A DNA stretch of 64,000 bases, from positions 1,984,001 through 2,048,000 of the forward strand of contig NC_089178.1 in the NCBI RefSeq assembly GCF_947507565.1. Reading direction: 5' to 3'. Origin of the DNA: Oscarella lobularis (taxonomy: Eukaryota > Porifera > Homoscleromorpha > Homosclerophorida > Oscarellidae). The stretch's first letter is position 1, and each line of letters starts with the position of its first letter. Below are positions 32,722-42,662 of the stretch, one piece after another. The notes beneath the pieces were generated by a model. The model was not told where the DNA came from. It did not search any database and was given only the letters and a program-made list of their open reading frames with translations. The translations under genes were made by a program, and so were the position numbers.

Positions 32722-33783
32722 TCACATTCTTCGATCCCATCGCCACACGGTGACATTATCGGACACAGTTACCATGATGTTACCGCATCGGCTGAATCCG
32801 ACGTGTCGAATCGGCGCATCGCACTTGGGATGAATGAGCTGAACAGGAGAATCAATCTTGTCCGCTTCTAAATCCCAGAGGAACACGCGTCCCGCCTGAT
32901 TGCCGCAAGCCAGGACCGTCTGAAAATAGTCCAGCGCAAAACGAAGGTACCAGATCTCGCAGTTGTTCATTTCGAATGTATGCAGCACAATCGGAGTCGA
33001 ATCAACGTTGCCGCCGTCGTCGTCATCTCCCATTCCGGGCGGCTTCCATAGAACGATGGCATTCTCGCACGACTTGGAAAGAACCAATTGGCCAAGCCAC
33101 CGAACGCAATCGATATAATTCCGATGAACGATGCGCGTGCTGAAGAGCGGAAAATGTACGACTTCCGACGAAAACGACGGACCGTCGTCGCCCCGTCGGC
33201 GACTGTCGGCATTTACATCACCAAGATCCCAGGTCTTCAATGCGTGATCCATACCGCACGAGACGACGTATCGTCCGCCAATGTCAAAATCGCCGCTAAG
33301 GACTTCGTCGCGATGGCCGTCGACGCCGCCGAGAATGGCGATGCAGGCGCCGGTCTTGACGTTCCAGAGGCGCAACGAGTGGTCCTTGCTCGCCGAGAGA
33401 AGCAGGAGAGGATCGCGCTGATGAAAGCGTAAGTCGTTGATCGAATTTCCGTGTCCGACGAGCGATCGTTCGCCGCGATGCGTCGTGACGTTGATCACGC
33501 GCACGATGCCTCGTTCGCCGGCCGCGCAGAGAAGGTGAGAGGCATTGTCGTACGTCCACGCGCAGCTGTAGAAGTTCTCGTCTTCGTCAGGATCGGCGTA
33601 GCGCTGCAGCACGTCCATTTCGCCGCCCGGATGGCATCGATAGATCGTCGCACGATTGCTGCCGACTGTTGCGAATACGGGAGGCTCTTCCGGTGAGCAG
33701 TTGTAGCTAAATGCTATTCCGAATATTGGCTGTTGATGTTCTTCTTTCGAGTGGCTAGTACACTTGAACGAAGTTTTTGCCAT
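32722..33783 (-). CDS. EED: Polycomb protein EED (WD40 subunit of PRC2)
   Basis: Intronless 353-residue WD40 propeller. EED binds H3K27me3 and stimulates EZH2 in Polycomb repressive complex 2. Matches to EED run through the whole protein: PVFATVGSNRATIYRCH, DENFYSCAWTYDN, LVGHGNSINDLRFHQRDP, LLSASKDHSLRLWNVKTG, GGVDGHRDEVLSGDFD, SCGMDHALKTWDL, STRIVHRNYIDCVRWLG, LSKSCENAIVLWKP and the end SDNVTVWRWDRRM. The aromatic-cage positions that read trimethyl-lysine in human EED (Phe in SFKC, Tyr in NFYSCAW, Trp-Tyr in IWYLRF) are all present. The disordered N-terminal extension of vertebrate EED (about 80 residues) is missing. Shares an 80-bp divergent promoter gap with the ABCG gene. Confidence 0.95.
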   Translation of the reverse strand: MAKTSFKCTSHSKEEHQQPIFGIAFSYNCSPEEPPVFATVGSNRATIYRCHPGGEMDVLQRYADPDEDENFYSCAWTYDNASHLLCAAGERGIVRVINVTTHRGERSLVGHGNSINDLRFHQRDPLLLLSASKDHSLRLWNVKTGACIAILGGVDGHRDEVLSGDFDIGGRYVVSCGMDHALKTWDLGDVNADSRRRGDDGPSFSSEVVHFPLFSTRIVHRNYIDCVRWLGQLVLSKSCENAIVLWKPPGMGDDDDGGNVDSTPIVLHTFEMNNCEIWYLRFALDYFQTVLACGNQAGRVFLWDLEADKIDSPVQLIHPKCDAPIRHVGFSRCGNIMVTVSDNVTVWRWDRRM

Positions 33784-33863
33784 GATGGTAACGTGCGTGC
33801 TGAAATTCTTGCACGTGACACGCGTGATTTCTATCTACGTCCGCATTTTTTTCCTACGGAAGA
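33784..33863. promoter_or_regulatory. Divergent promoter gap, EED / ABCG transporter
   Basis: 80 bp between opposite start codons. Contains an E-box palindrome in TTGCACGTGACACGCG and a second CACGCG-like element. No TATA-like box. Confidence 0.5.
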
Positions 33864-36800
33864 ATGCTTGCCAAAACTGAACAAACGCCGCTTCTAACGC
33901 CGTCAAAACTTGGCGTCCAAGTCGTACTTTCTTACCAGGACCTTGTTTACAGAATTCAAACAAAGAAAGGCCTTTGGCGTCCTGCAGAAACCAAGACCAT
34001 CTTAGAAAGCACAAGGTAGCCTGCGTCGGATGACGAGAATGGCTTCGGGCTGGGCCCCCTGACTCCATCCGGTCCAGTTCTTAATTACTACGTACGACGT
34101 CTTTTAGCGGCGTTATGAATGGCCAAATGAATGCCATACTGGGACCAACAGGCAGCGGAAAAACAACGTACTACTCTAAATTAAGGGAGGGGTAGTACTG
34201 CAGGGGCTAAATTGAGCTGCACTCTGCAGGCTCTTGGATATTCTTGCGGGAAGAATAGATAAAAGGACGCTTACAGGCACCGTTCTTATAAATGGGCGCA
34301 GAGTATCGGAGAAGTTTAGGTGCGTGTCTGGTTACGTGGCTCAGGTCAGTCTACAGCGGTGCTCTGGCGATGCTGTTATCTAAGTTTGGCAGAATGATGT
34401 CTTATTGGGACAATTAACGGTGCGAGAAAATCTCCATTTTTCGGCCCTTCTCCGTCTACCTCAAAGCACGTCAGAACGAGAAAAGATGGCGAGAGTAACG
34501 GCATTGATCGAGGACCTGAATCTCACACACATTGCTGATAATAGAGTACATACGCCTAATAACTGCAAATTTTCAATGGAAGTTTGACAGGTTGGTACTG
34601 AACTAAGAAGAGGAATATCAGGCGGTGAGAAGAAGAGAACCAGCATTGGAGTAGAACTTATCACTTCTCCTTCCCTTCTCTTCCTTGATGAGCCGACTAC
34701 CGGATTAGATGCCTACACAGCTGTATCTGTTATGCAACTTCTTCACAAGTACAGTACCTAAGAGCTTATTAGGGCAAACGGGGGCCCCAGAGAGCAGGTC
34801 AAATATTTGAGATACGTAACAGCTAGGGATAGTAGAGGCAGACAAGACCTGTAAAAGGACTTAAAATACATTAGTGCAAGTAGAGGCACACAAGACCTGT
34901 AGAAGTTTTTAAAATACGCGAGTTTCAGGGCTAGTTGTCGCATCCAAGATCTACTCAAATATCTGAAATACACAGCTGTTTAGACAAACGGGGACCTCTG
35001 AGAGCAAGTGAAATATTTGAGATACACAACAGTTGAGCCACACAAGACCTGTAAAAGCATTTAATTGAAATACACTAGTGTCAGGGATAGTAGTCACATC
35101 CAAGACGTACTCAAATATCTGAAATACACAGCTTTTTGGGCAAAAAGGGGGGCTCCCCTAGAGCAAGTCAAACATTTACATACACAACTGCTAGGGAAAG
35201 TAGAGTCACACAAGACCTACTCAAATATTTGAAATACACAGCTGTTAGGGAAACGGGGGTCCCTGAGAGCGAGTCAAATATTTGAGATAGGTAACAGTTA
35301 TGGAAAGTAGCGGCACACAAGACCTATATAAGCATTTCATTGTTTTTCTTAGCTTATCAAAAAAGGGAACAGTTGTCGTTTTTTCCATACATCAACCTCG
35401 CTACGCCGTATTCAAGCTATTTGACACGTTGACTTTGCTTGCAAAGGGACACACGGTCTTTCACGGTCCCGCTACTGAAGCTTTAGACTTCTTCAAGCAA
35501 CAAGGTAATGACAGTAGTATTTGACAATATGCACGCCCAGTCTGTTTCGTGCAGGCCACCACTGTGATGAACGAGAGAATCCAGCTGATTTTTTCCTCGA
35601 CGTTGTACAGCGAGATGAAAACGGTAGGGAAACTTTCAGTTCAGTGAGCATTTCTGAGCTCATTAGAACGTTTAAGATTCACTGGCCTTGGCTATTGCTT
35701 ACCGATTCTCGCATACGTTTCAAACCACTCAGAAGACGTTGACCAATTACCAGAGTGACGACGCAAATGTGAAGGAAAAATCTCCTGGTTATCCAACTGG
35801 AGCTTTCTATCAAGTGCGAGTTTCGTGCATCAAATTAGCCTTGAAATGTGTGCACCAGTACATTTAGTTTGGTGTTCTTTCAAAAAGAACCATTTTAAAT
35901 CTGTTACGAAACAAGCCTGTTTCCGTTGTTCACGTAAGAACCTTAGATTTATAAAAGGAGGTACTGAGCTGGCGTTATCTCTTTCAGTGGATCGTTTCTG
36001 TCATAATCGGCCTGATTACTGGAGGAATCTACTTTCAGTTAACAAAAACAGATCCCAAGACGGGAATACAAAACAGGTCAGCCGTTGCTGTCATCAGTGT
36101 AGGCTAAATCAGTTACGCAGAGTTGGAGCGTTTTTTCTCATTGTCTTGAATTCAATTTCGTCAACTTGTCAGCCGTAGATTTGTTCATTCAAGAAAGAGC
36201 CATATTCAAGTTCGAGCGTGTCTTTATCTGATACCTGTTGATAATTGGGTTCTTTTTAGGCACGAGTCACTTGGCGGATACTATCGCACTTCGTCCTATT
36301 TCTTTGCTCACGTTCTGTTTGACATCATTCCATACCGAGTCATACCGACCACTATTATGTGTTCTATAACTTACTGGATGATAGGTGCTGTGAATACCTG
36401 ATTACTGCGCTTCTGCATGACTGTGCTTCTGCTACAGGTTTCACTCCTGACGTTGATAAATTCTTCTTTTATCTTCTCAATTTGATATTGACGACAGTCG
36501 CAGCATGCTCAATGGCCTTTCTTTTCAGCGCCTTGATTTCTCATCGAGCTATAGCCACTCTTCTCCTGACTCTTACCTTTGTTCTGAGCATGGTAAGCAC
36601 TGCATTACGCTCTCTCGCTTCTGCTCGCGCCATTTTATACCTAGATTTTTGGCGGGCTTTTGGTCAACCTTAGGAAGCTGTCCAAGATTTTTTACTGGCT
36701 CAAATATCTGAGCATTTTTCATTACAGTATGGAGGTAATATTGAGTCTGTAGCGTGATTTTCGGTGTTCATATGCCGTCTCTTAGGCACTTTGCATCAAC

Positions 36801-37049
36801 GAGTTGCAAGGCATGGAATTTTGTCCCAAGCATGCGAATGAAACATGGTAATTCTACCATACAATTCACACACCATTCATCTTTTGCACATTTAGCCCAA
36901 GCGGTCATAATAGTGCTGGAACACAGTACCTGATAGAGCAAGGTTTTGTTGATTCCAAATGGATTACTCAAGTCGCCTTAGCATCTATCCTCGGCGGAGT
37001 TCTGCTCTTAGCATATCTTCGCCTTCGTTTCATGGGGAAAACTCGCTAA
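33864..37049 (+). CDS. ABC half-transporter, subfamily G (ABCG2-like)
   Basis: Nucleotide-binding domain first, then six membrane segments, the reverse order typical of ABCG. Walker [10 protein letters not shown] (about 34145-34170), Q-loop GYVAQND, signature ISGGEKKR, Walker [16 protein letters not shown]-loop FSIHQPR. The membrane half follows in short exons: [126 protein letters not shown] and an extracellular loop with Cys (EFCP, NETCPSG). Order and wording follow ABCG2 closely. As a half-transporter it must dimerise; ABCG2 relatives export xenobiotics, porphyrins and sterol conjugates at the plasma membrane. One large intron (34750-35350) holds repeats. Confidence 0.88.
34765..35345. repeat. 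Composite repeat array inside an ABCG intron
   Basis: Several diverged copies of a mosaic unit: ACTCAAATATCTGAAATACA plus CAGCTGTTTAGACAAACGGG, AGAGCAAGTCAAATATTTGA plus GATACACAACAG, and CACACAAGACCTGTAAAAGC. Copies occur near 34790-34900, 34950-35080, 35110-35210 and 35215-35340. The unit may be a short interspersed element that tandemly multiplied. It makes this intron about ten times longer than its neighbours. Confidence 0.65.
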
Positions 37050-37182
37050 TAAGGAACTCGCTCTACGTATGTGCTAACTGTCAAGTGTGTCCATTTAGAT
37101 AGATAGATAGATAGATACAGTTCTCAAGCATTCTATTTTAGCTAGGGTCAATACGTTGAGTTAAGTTGCTTTTTTTAGAATT
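37050..37182. other. Convergent spacer ABCG / CCNC with a short tetranucleotide repeat
   Basis: Holds about five AGAT units (near 37098-37118) and AT-rich sequence that presumably carries both poly(A) signals. No other feature seen. Confidence 0.5.
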
Positions 37183-38607
37183 CTAATTATGAGTAGTTCC
37201 CCCAATAGACGTTCTCGATGCCGGACTGTCACTTCTCCCCGCCGAAGGTTTTGGCATCCTGGCGTTGATCTCTCAGTATGTATTTATTATGTATTTGCCT
37301 TCTTACTTCCCACTGCTCAGTCTAGGCTTGGGGGCTTTGGCGAGTATTGCTCGTATTTCCTTGGTCTCGTCATAGCTTTTCCACAGCTTGTAAAACAGCA
37401 ATATCTCCTGTGTCACTTGGAGCACCTATTGGATCAATATGTAGAGGTAAACGCGACGCAATAAAAAAGAGTACTTTTTCCATGTCTACTGAAAGCTCGG
37501 CGAACCACTGCTTGCAGTCTTTCTGGTTCACAACGCAGGCCATGTGTAAAGCGGCTAGAAACAGATTCACACAAGGTTTGATAAAAAATAGCTAACCAAC
37601 CTAGAGCAATGAGATACGGAGGATAGAGAAGACAAGTGTCACTCCTATATGTATCATTAACTATTCTCCTGCGACCAAAAAAAGCGTGGAGATAAAAGGC
37701 AAGCATCTCAGGAAATGAGCTAACCAGGCTAGAGAAAGCAGACTGTCTTCCTGCCCTATATCACTTACGTATTGGGTCAACGAACGATAGGGATTAAACG
37801 TAATGAGACAGCAATCCTAAGGTGACAGACACTTATAGGTCTAAACGGTAAACGTAGCCTACACTGCACCATCATTTCGAGGAGGTAAAATTCGCATTCA
37901 AGAATCTTAAAGAAATATTCATAGGCCAAATTAGAAATATAAGTTTCAATTACCTGAGGCATTCTGTAGGGAAAGTCTTTCAGAGCATAAGAAAATTTTG
38001 TTTTAACTTTAAAAAGAGCAATTCTTAACTAGGGAAGGGTAGACAGTAGGGGCCAAGTACCAATACTCTGACATGACTGAACGAGTCTTGTATTCGAAAT
38101 CAACCCAGATTCCTAATAGAAACATGAGGAGATAAATGTAAACGTACTACGAGTACACACCTCCACTTTGGCAGCAAGATAAATACAGGTTGGAGCCATC
38201 AAAAGTGGATCAATACTTCCAAAGGAATTACTAGAGATTCCTCTAAGTCAACTGACAAAAAAATCAACCATGTTTGTCACTTTGTATAGAAACGTTTGAA
38301 GTAGATAGTCGAAGTGGCGATGACCTGCTGCCTCTGCTTCAGACACTCGGCCAAAGCTTGGATAACTGATGATAACAAAGAATGACAACCAAAAAATTCA
38401 ATCGTGTAATTCCTAGTACAATTAGCAAAGAAGATGTGCATCTTGAGTATTTCATCTTCTGTTAGGAATATCAAGTCGGTCTGTCGACCGAGAACGAGAT
38501 CGTCCTTTTCAAGAAGCCACTGATTACTACAGAATAAAAGGTTTCGTCGTCTTTCGTAAGCCTTGGGTAGTGTACCAGTGCGAGGAATGCCAAAAATTGC
38601 CAGCCAT
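37183..38607 (-). CDS. CCNC: Cyclin C (Mediator CDK8-module cyclin)
   Basis: Regulatory partner of CDK8/19 in the Mediator kinase module. The first exon gives MAGNFWHSSH, matching the Cyclin C start MAGNFWQSSH. Following exons: QWLLEKDDLVLGRQTDLIFL, HIFFAN, VIQALAECLKQRQQVIATST then IYFKRFYTK (cyclin box 1), ILECEFYLLEMM, RIVNDTYRSDTCLLYPPYLI, LHMACVV, QKDCKQWFAELSVDMEKV and a short Ser/Pro tail (MPKPSAGRSDSPASRT). Order and content match the 283-residue vertebrate protein. About 10 exons. One segment near 38401 (NCTRNYTIEFFG) may be intron retained in a longer open frame rather than coding. Start codon is 60 bp from that of EXOSC9 on the other strand. Confidence 0.9.
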
Positions 38608-38667
38608 AATCGAGCTTTAGCGTGCGTTGTAGCCCCCACGTTTGTGCGGTTTTCAGCAATTTTCGCC
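38608..38667. promoter_or_regulatory. Divergent promoter gap, CCNC / EXOSC9
   Basis: 60 bp between opposite start codons, with a CCCCCACGTTTGTGCGG segment. No TATA-like box. Confidence 0.5.
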
Positions 38668-40035
38668 ATGAAAGGAGAGCCACTTACGACTTGCGAACGC
38701 TCCTTTCTTCTCAATGCAATAAAAAAAGGCCATCGAATCGACGGCCGCAACGCGTACGACTACAGACACGTGCAAATCGCGTTCGGTCCAACGCGCGGCC
38801 ACTGCGAAGCGCGAATCGGCGAGACGCGCGTTCTAGCGCAGGCGACGTGCGACCTCGTCAAGCCGCAACCGAGTCGGCCGACGGACGGCATTCTCAGCTT
38901 CAACGTCGATCTCTCGCCCATGGCGTCGCCGCGTTTCGACGTCGCGCAAACTCGGGAATCGAGCGTCGAACTCGTGCGACTGCTCGAACGCACGATCAAG
39001 GAATCGCGCGCCGTCGACACCGAATCGCTGTGCGTCGTCGCCGGCGCGAAAGTCTGGGCGATTCGCGTCGACGTTCGCGCGCTGAACGACGACGGAAATT
39101 TGTGCGACTGTTGCGCGCTCGGCGCCATGGCAACCCTCGCGCACTTTCGTCGACCGGACGCGAGCGTTTCCGACGATCGCGTGACCGTGTACGCGGCGAC
39201 GGAGCGACCGCTCGTGCCGCTTACCGTTCATCACGTGCCGCTCTGCGCGAGTTTTGCGTTTTTCGACGACGGTCGGTTTTTATTGTGCGATCCGTCGCGA
39301 TTGGAGGAGGGCGTCATGGATGGCCACGTTATCGTGGCGATGAATAAGCACGGCGAAGTGTGCTGTCTTCAAATGGGCGGCGGCGTGGCTCTGCACGCCG
39401 AGCAAATTATTCGATGCACGAAGATTGCCATGGTGAAAGTTAATGAATTGGTGGAGAAAATTGATAGTGCATTGGCCTCGGATGAGGCGCTTAGAAGTGG
39501 AGAGAAAGGCGAGGAGAAGATGGATGAAGATGCTGCTTTGATTACTCATGCAAAGAAGGAATCATCTGCTGTTGATCCTGACGAGGTGGAAAGTTACACT
39601 GTGACGACGGAAAAAGAGATGTCTTCTGTAAATGATGATGATGATGCTGTTCAATGGATTGGACCTGGAACGGCGAGAATTGGGAACGGACATTTAGATC
39701 CATCATCTGGTCCAGTGTTAGAAAGGGAAACTGATACTGTCACTGATGAGGTGAAAAGCAAAAAGATCACCGAGAAAAAGCAGAAGCAGCAGAAGAAAAA
39801 GAAAATGAGACCGCCTGCAAAGAATAGCGATGAGGAGGAGGAGGAGGATTTGGAAGAGATCGTTGTGCTGACTGGAGCTGATTTCTTGGGCTCCAAAACG
39901 AATACCGGTACCACCAATGTTTCAGACAGTGGCAGAACAGTGGATTTGTCATTAGCAATGAAACGACCAGCCGAAAAGAGAAAGTCAAAAAGAGTCTCGC
40001 GAAAAGGAAGCAAAAAGAATTCGGCACTAAAATAG
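38668..40035 (+). CDS. EXOSC9: Exosome complex component RRP45
   Basis: Intronless 455-residue protein. Member of the six-subunit RNase PH-like ring of the RNA exosome. MKGEPLTTCERSFLLNAIKK matches the conserved start, followed by RIDGRNAYDYRHVQIAFG, TRVLAQATCDLV, GILSFNVDLSPMASPRF, DTESLCVVAGAKVWAIRVDV, HFRRPDASV, PLTVHHVPLCASFAFF, VMDGHVIVAMNKHGEVC and ALHAEQIIRCTKIAMVKV. The remaining 150 residues are acidic then basic (SDEEEEEDLEEIVVLTG, KRPAEKRKSKRVSRKG), comparable to the SUMO-interacting and nuclear-targeting tail in vertebrates. Phosphorolytic residues are expected to be absent in this subunit, so the role is structural. An upstream in-frame ATG exists (38563), but it would overlap the first cyclin C exon, so I prefer 38668. 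Codons are strongly CG-rich in the first half. Confidence 0.93.
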   Translation: MKGEPLTTCERSFLLNAIKKGHRIDGRNAYDYRHVQIAFGPTRGHCEARIGETRVLAQATCDLVKPQPSRPTDGILSFNVDLSPMASPRFDVAQTRESSVELVRLLERTIKESRAVDTESLCVVAGAKVWAIRVDVRALNDDGNLCDCCALGAMATLAHFRRPDASVSDDRVTVYAATERPLVPLTVHHVPLCASFAFFDDGRFLLCDPSRLEEGVMDGHVIVAMNKHGEVCCLQMGGGVALHAEQIIRCTKIAMVKVNELVEKIDSALASDEALRSGEKGEEKMDEDAALITHAKKESSAVDPDEVESYTVTTEKEMSSVNDDDDAVQWIGPGTARIGNGHLDPSSGPVLERETDTVTDEVKSKKITEKKQKQQKKKKMRPPAKNSDEEEEEDLEEIVVLTGADFLGSKTNTGTTNVSDSGRTVDLSLAMKRPAEKRKSKRVSRKGSKKNSALK

Positions 40036-40176
40036 AATGGGCATACAGTAATTTGTACCATGTACAAGAAGCTCATGTAGCCGGCCCCATGTAGCCATTT
40101 CATGTAGCCATTCATACGTATATAGCCAACACGTATTGCGCAGTTTTTACGCGGACGAGTGCGCAGAGTTAAACCA

Positions 40177-42559
40177 ATGGACGCCTATCGCGTTCTGCGA
40201 AAGATTGGCGAAGGCAGCTACGGTGACGTGTATCTGATAGAGCACATCGACAAAAAGAAAGAGGTAAGAGCGACAAAGCTAGGCGAGATCGCATCGCAAC
40301 GCCAACATTTTTCTACCCGTCGCTCTCAGTTCGTTGTCAAGCAAATCGAATTAGGAGACGCGTCCGAGAAGGAAAGAAAGGCAGCGGAGCAAGAAGTCGG
40401 TCTAGTTGCATTCGCGAGACGATTTGTTGACCCTACGTGTTGCTTTTAGGCGAGCCTTCTGTCTCGTCTCAAGCATCCCAATATCGTCGCCTATCAAGAA
40501 TCATTTCAAGACGAGCGGGGAATTCTGCATATCGTGATGGCCTACTGCGACGGGGGCGACCTGCAGACGAGACTCAAAGCGCGAAAGGGACGTCCGCTCT
40601 CGGAGAGACAGATCATGGAATGGTTCGTGCAAATAGCATTGGCTCTACAGGTCTGATTGATTCTATTTATATCCATATATCGAATTAGAATTAACTTGCT
40701 TACTCTAGTATCTTCACGATCAAAACATTCTGCATAGGGATTTGAAGGTACTGTAGAGTCAACTCAATTTTTTTGAGAATTTTTTCAACTTTCGTCTTCT
40801 CTAGACTCAAAACATTTTTCTAAATAAACGAGACATCGTCAAGGTATGGGGGATGAAATTTCTCGGAAACGATTAACGGTCAAACGTCTGCAGGTTGGCG
40901 ATTTGGGAATCGCTCGAATCTTGGAGAGTCCCGCTGACATGGCCACAACGTTGATTGGAACACCGTACTACATGTCACCGGAGTTGTTTTCTAATCAACC
41001 GTACAATTACAAGGTAGAGTACGTTGGACACAAGAGCTTTTTCTAAATTTACCATGTGTCTCGCAGTCGGATGTGTGGTCGTTGGGCTGCGTCGTCTACG
41101 AAATGACGACACTTAAGCACGCATTTAGCGCTAGAAATATGAGTGGACTCGTCTTCAGAATCCTTCGAGGAAAAGTATTAGTATCCATTTGCCAAACCAA
41201 TCCGTTTTTCATTCATATATCAGATTCCTCCGATGCCAACTCAATACAGCCTCGAACTTTGCGAGCTGATTCAAGCAATGCTCAGTCAATCGCCGGCGAA
41301 ACGACCAAGCATCAATCGAATACTAAGAAACGAATTCGTCAAAGTTTACATGCGTCAGTTCGTCGAATCGGCATCAGCAAAGAAAAGGTACGTGAAAAAA
41401 ATAGGTAACGCAAAACGCGTTCTTTATAAAATACTCGCTCTCCAGTGACAGACAAAGTAAACGAGGAAGAGATGCCACGAAACAATCAGCTCGAAGAACG
41501 CCTTCGTCCAGTTCCGACTGCGCTTCGCCCGCTAGTCCGCCCGTATTAGAACCAATGGAACAGAGAGTCGTCGCTCCTTCCGTGATGGTCACTTTGTCTG
41601 GAGGAAAACAGAACGGTTCGTCGGGAGAGCAACACAAGGCACGCTGCTGAGTCGGATGTTTTTTTTTACCAACGTGAACGATATTTTGTATTTAGCCGCA
41701 CGTCGACGTGTCCAAGCGTCGTCCACTGCCGCCGACTCCTCCACATCTAGCGGCTCCGAGAAGAGGTCTTTCGAAGCAAGTCAAACAGCCGCAGGCATCA
41801 GAAAGGGGAAGCGAGTTGCAAGTGAAAGGCAGAGGCTTGCTGTCGAACAGCAAGACCCCACCAGGTGGCGTACCCAATCGGCAAACAGTCGTCAATCCAA
41901 ACGAGCAAGCGAGAGCGCGTAGGAGAAAGAAAGTGCAGAAGGATTCGCCCGTGCTAGGGGGGCTGGGTGCACTTTCTGGTCAAGTGTCGTCAGACTCTGT
42001 TGGGACGGATGCCGGCGAAGAGGAGATCGACGGCACGTTTGTCGTACATCCGGACGCCGAGGAAGGTCGTGACGTTCTGTGCAACTTGCTGAGCAAGACG
42101 CTCGCCGACGACGGCGGCGACGAACTTTCTGCCTCTTTAGGAATGGAGGACAGTAGAAGTAGGGTTTTCCTTAGTAAGTGAGCAGCGACTCCAATAGGGA
42201 GTTTATTTCTTTTCTAGGTGAAAATCCTTCGGGGAGACTTATGGACCGCATTATCTCTTTGGAACGGTGAGATATCTTGGTTGTACATGGGTGTGATTGA
42301 GTTTTTGGAAATGCTGCGCAGGTCTTGTGTTAAAGGGCTAGGGGACGAAGTAATGGAACAAGCATTGGTTGTTCTAAATAAGGATGAAGTTGATTCTGAA
42401 GAAACCGAGGTTTGCTCACTGTCCCCAGTTTTTTTGGTTTCTCGCCGCCAAACGTTTCTTTAGAAAGCGCTTCTTGGTTTGCTGGGATCCGAGCAGTTTT
42501 CGAAGTACAGCTGCCTTCTGAGCGAACTACAATTTTGTAAGCATTCTCTGTTACATTAA
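40177..42559 (+). CDS. NEK4: NIMA-related kinase 4 (NEK4)-like Ser/Thr kinase
   Basis: Kinase domain over about eight exons: MDAYRVLRKIGEGSYGDVYL (glycine loop), FVVKQIEL (catalytic Lys), RKAAEQEASLLSRLKHPNIV, YLHDQNILHRDLK (HRD), TQNIFLN, VGDLGIARIL (DLG in place of DFG, as in NEK4), TLIGTPYYMSPELFS, NQPYNYKSDVWSLGCVVYEM, KRPSINRILRNEFV. The central region is basic and Pro/Ser-rich. The C-terminal block (RLMDRIISLER, CVKGLGDEVMEQALVVLNKD, FSKYSCLLSELQF) matches the conserved C-terminus of NEK4, which separates it from NEK1/3/5. NEK4 acts in microtubule and ciliary control. A second in-frame ATG at 40159 would add six residues. Converges with the aldo-keto reductase gene. Confidence 0.85.
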
Positions 42560-42662
42560 AAAGATAGCGAAACATCAAAACAGAAACCGATCTTACTAAA
42601 CTTTTTTTTAAAAATCGTCTAGTCTACAGACCGCAGTACACAGTTGAGACACGCGGAGACTG

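Noticed and set aside
38622-39347. Arg-rich plus-strand frame and minus-strand frames over EXOSC9
   Set aside because: Shadows of a strongly CG-biased conserved coding region.
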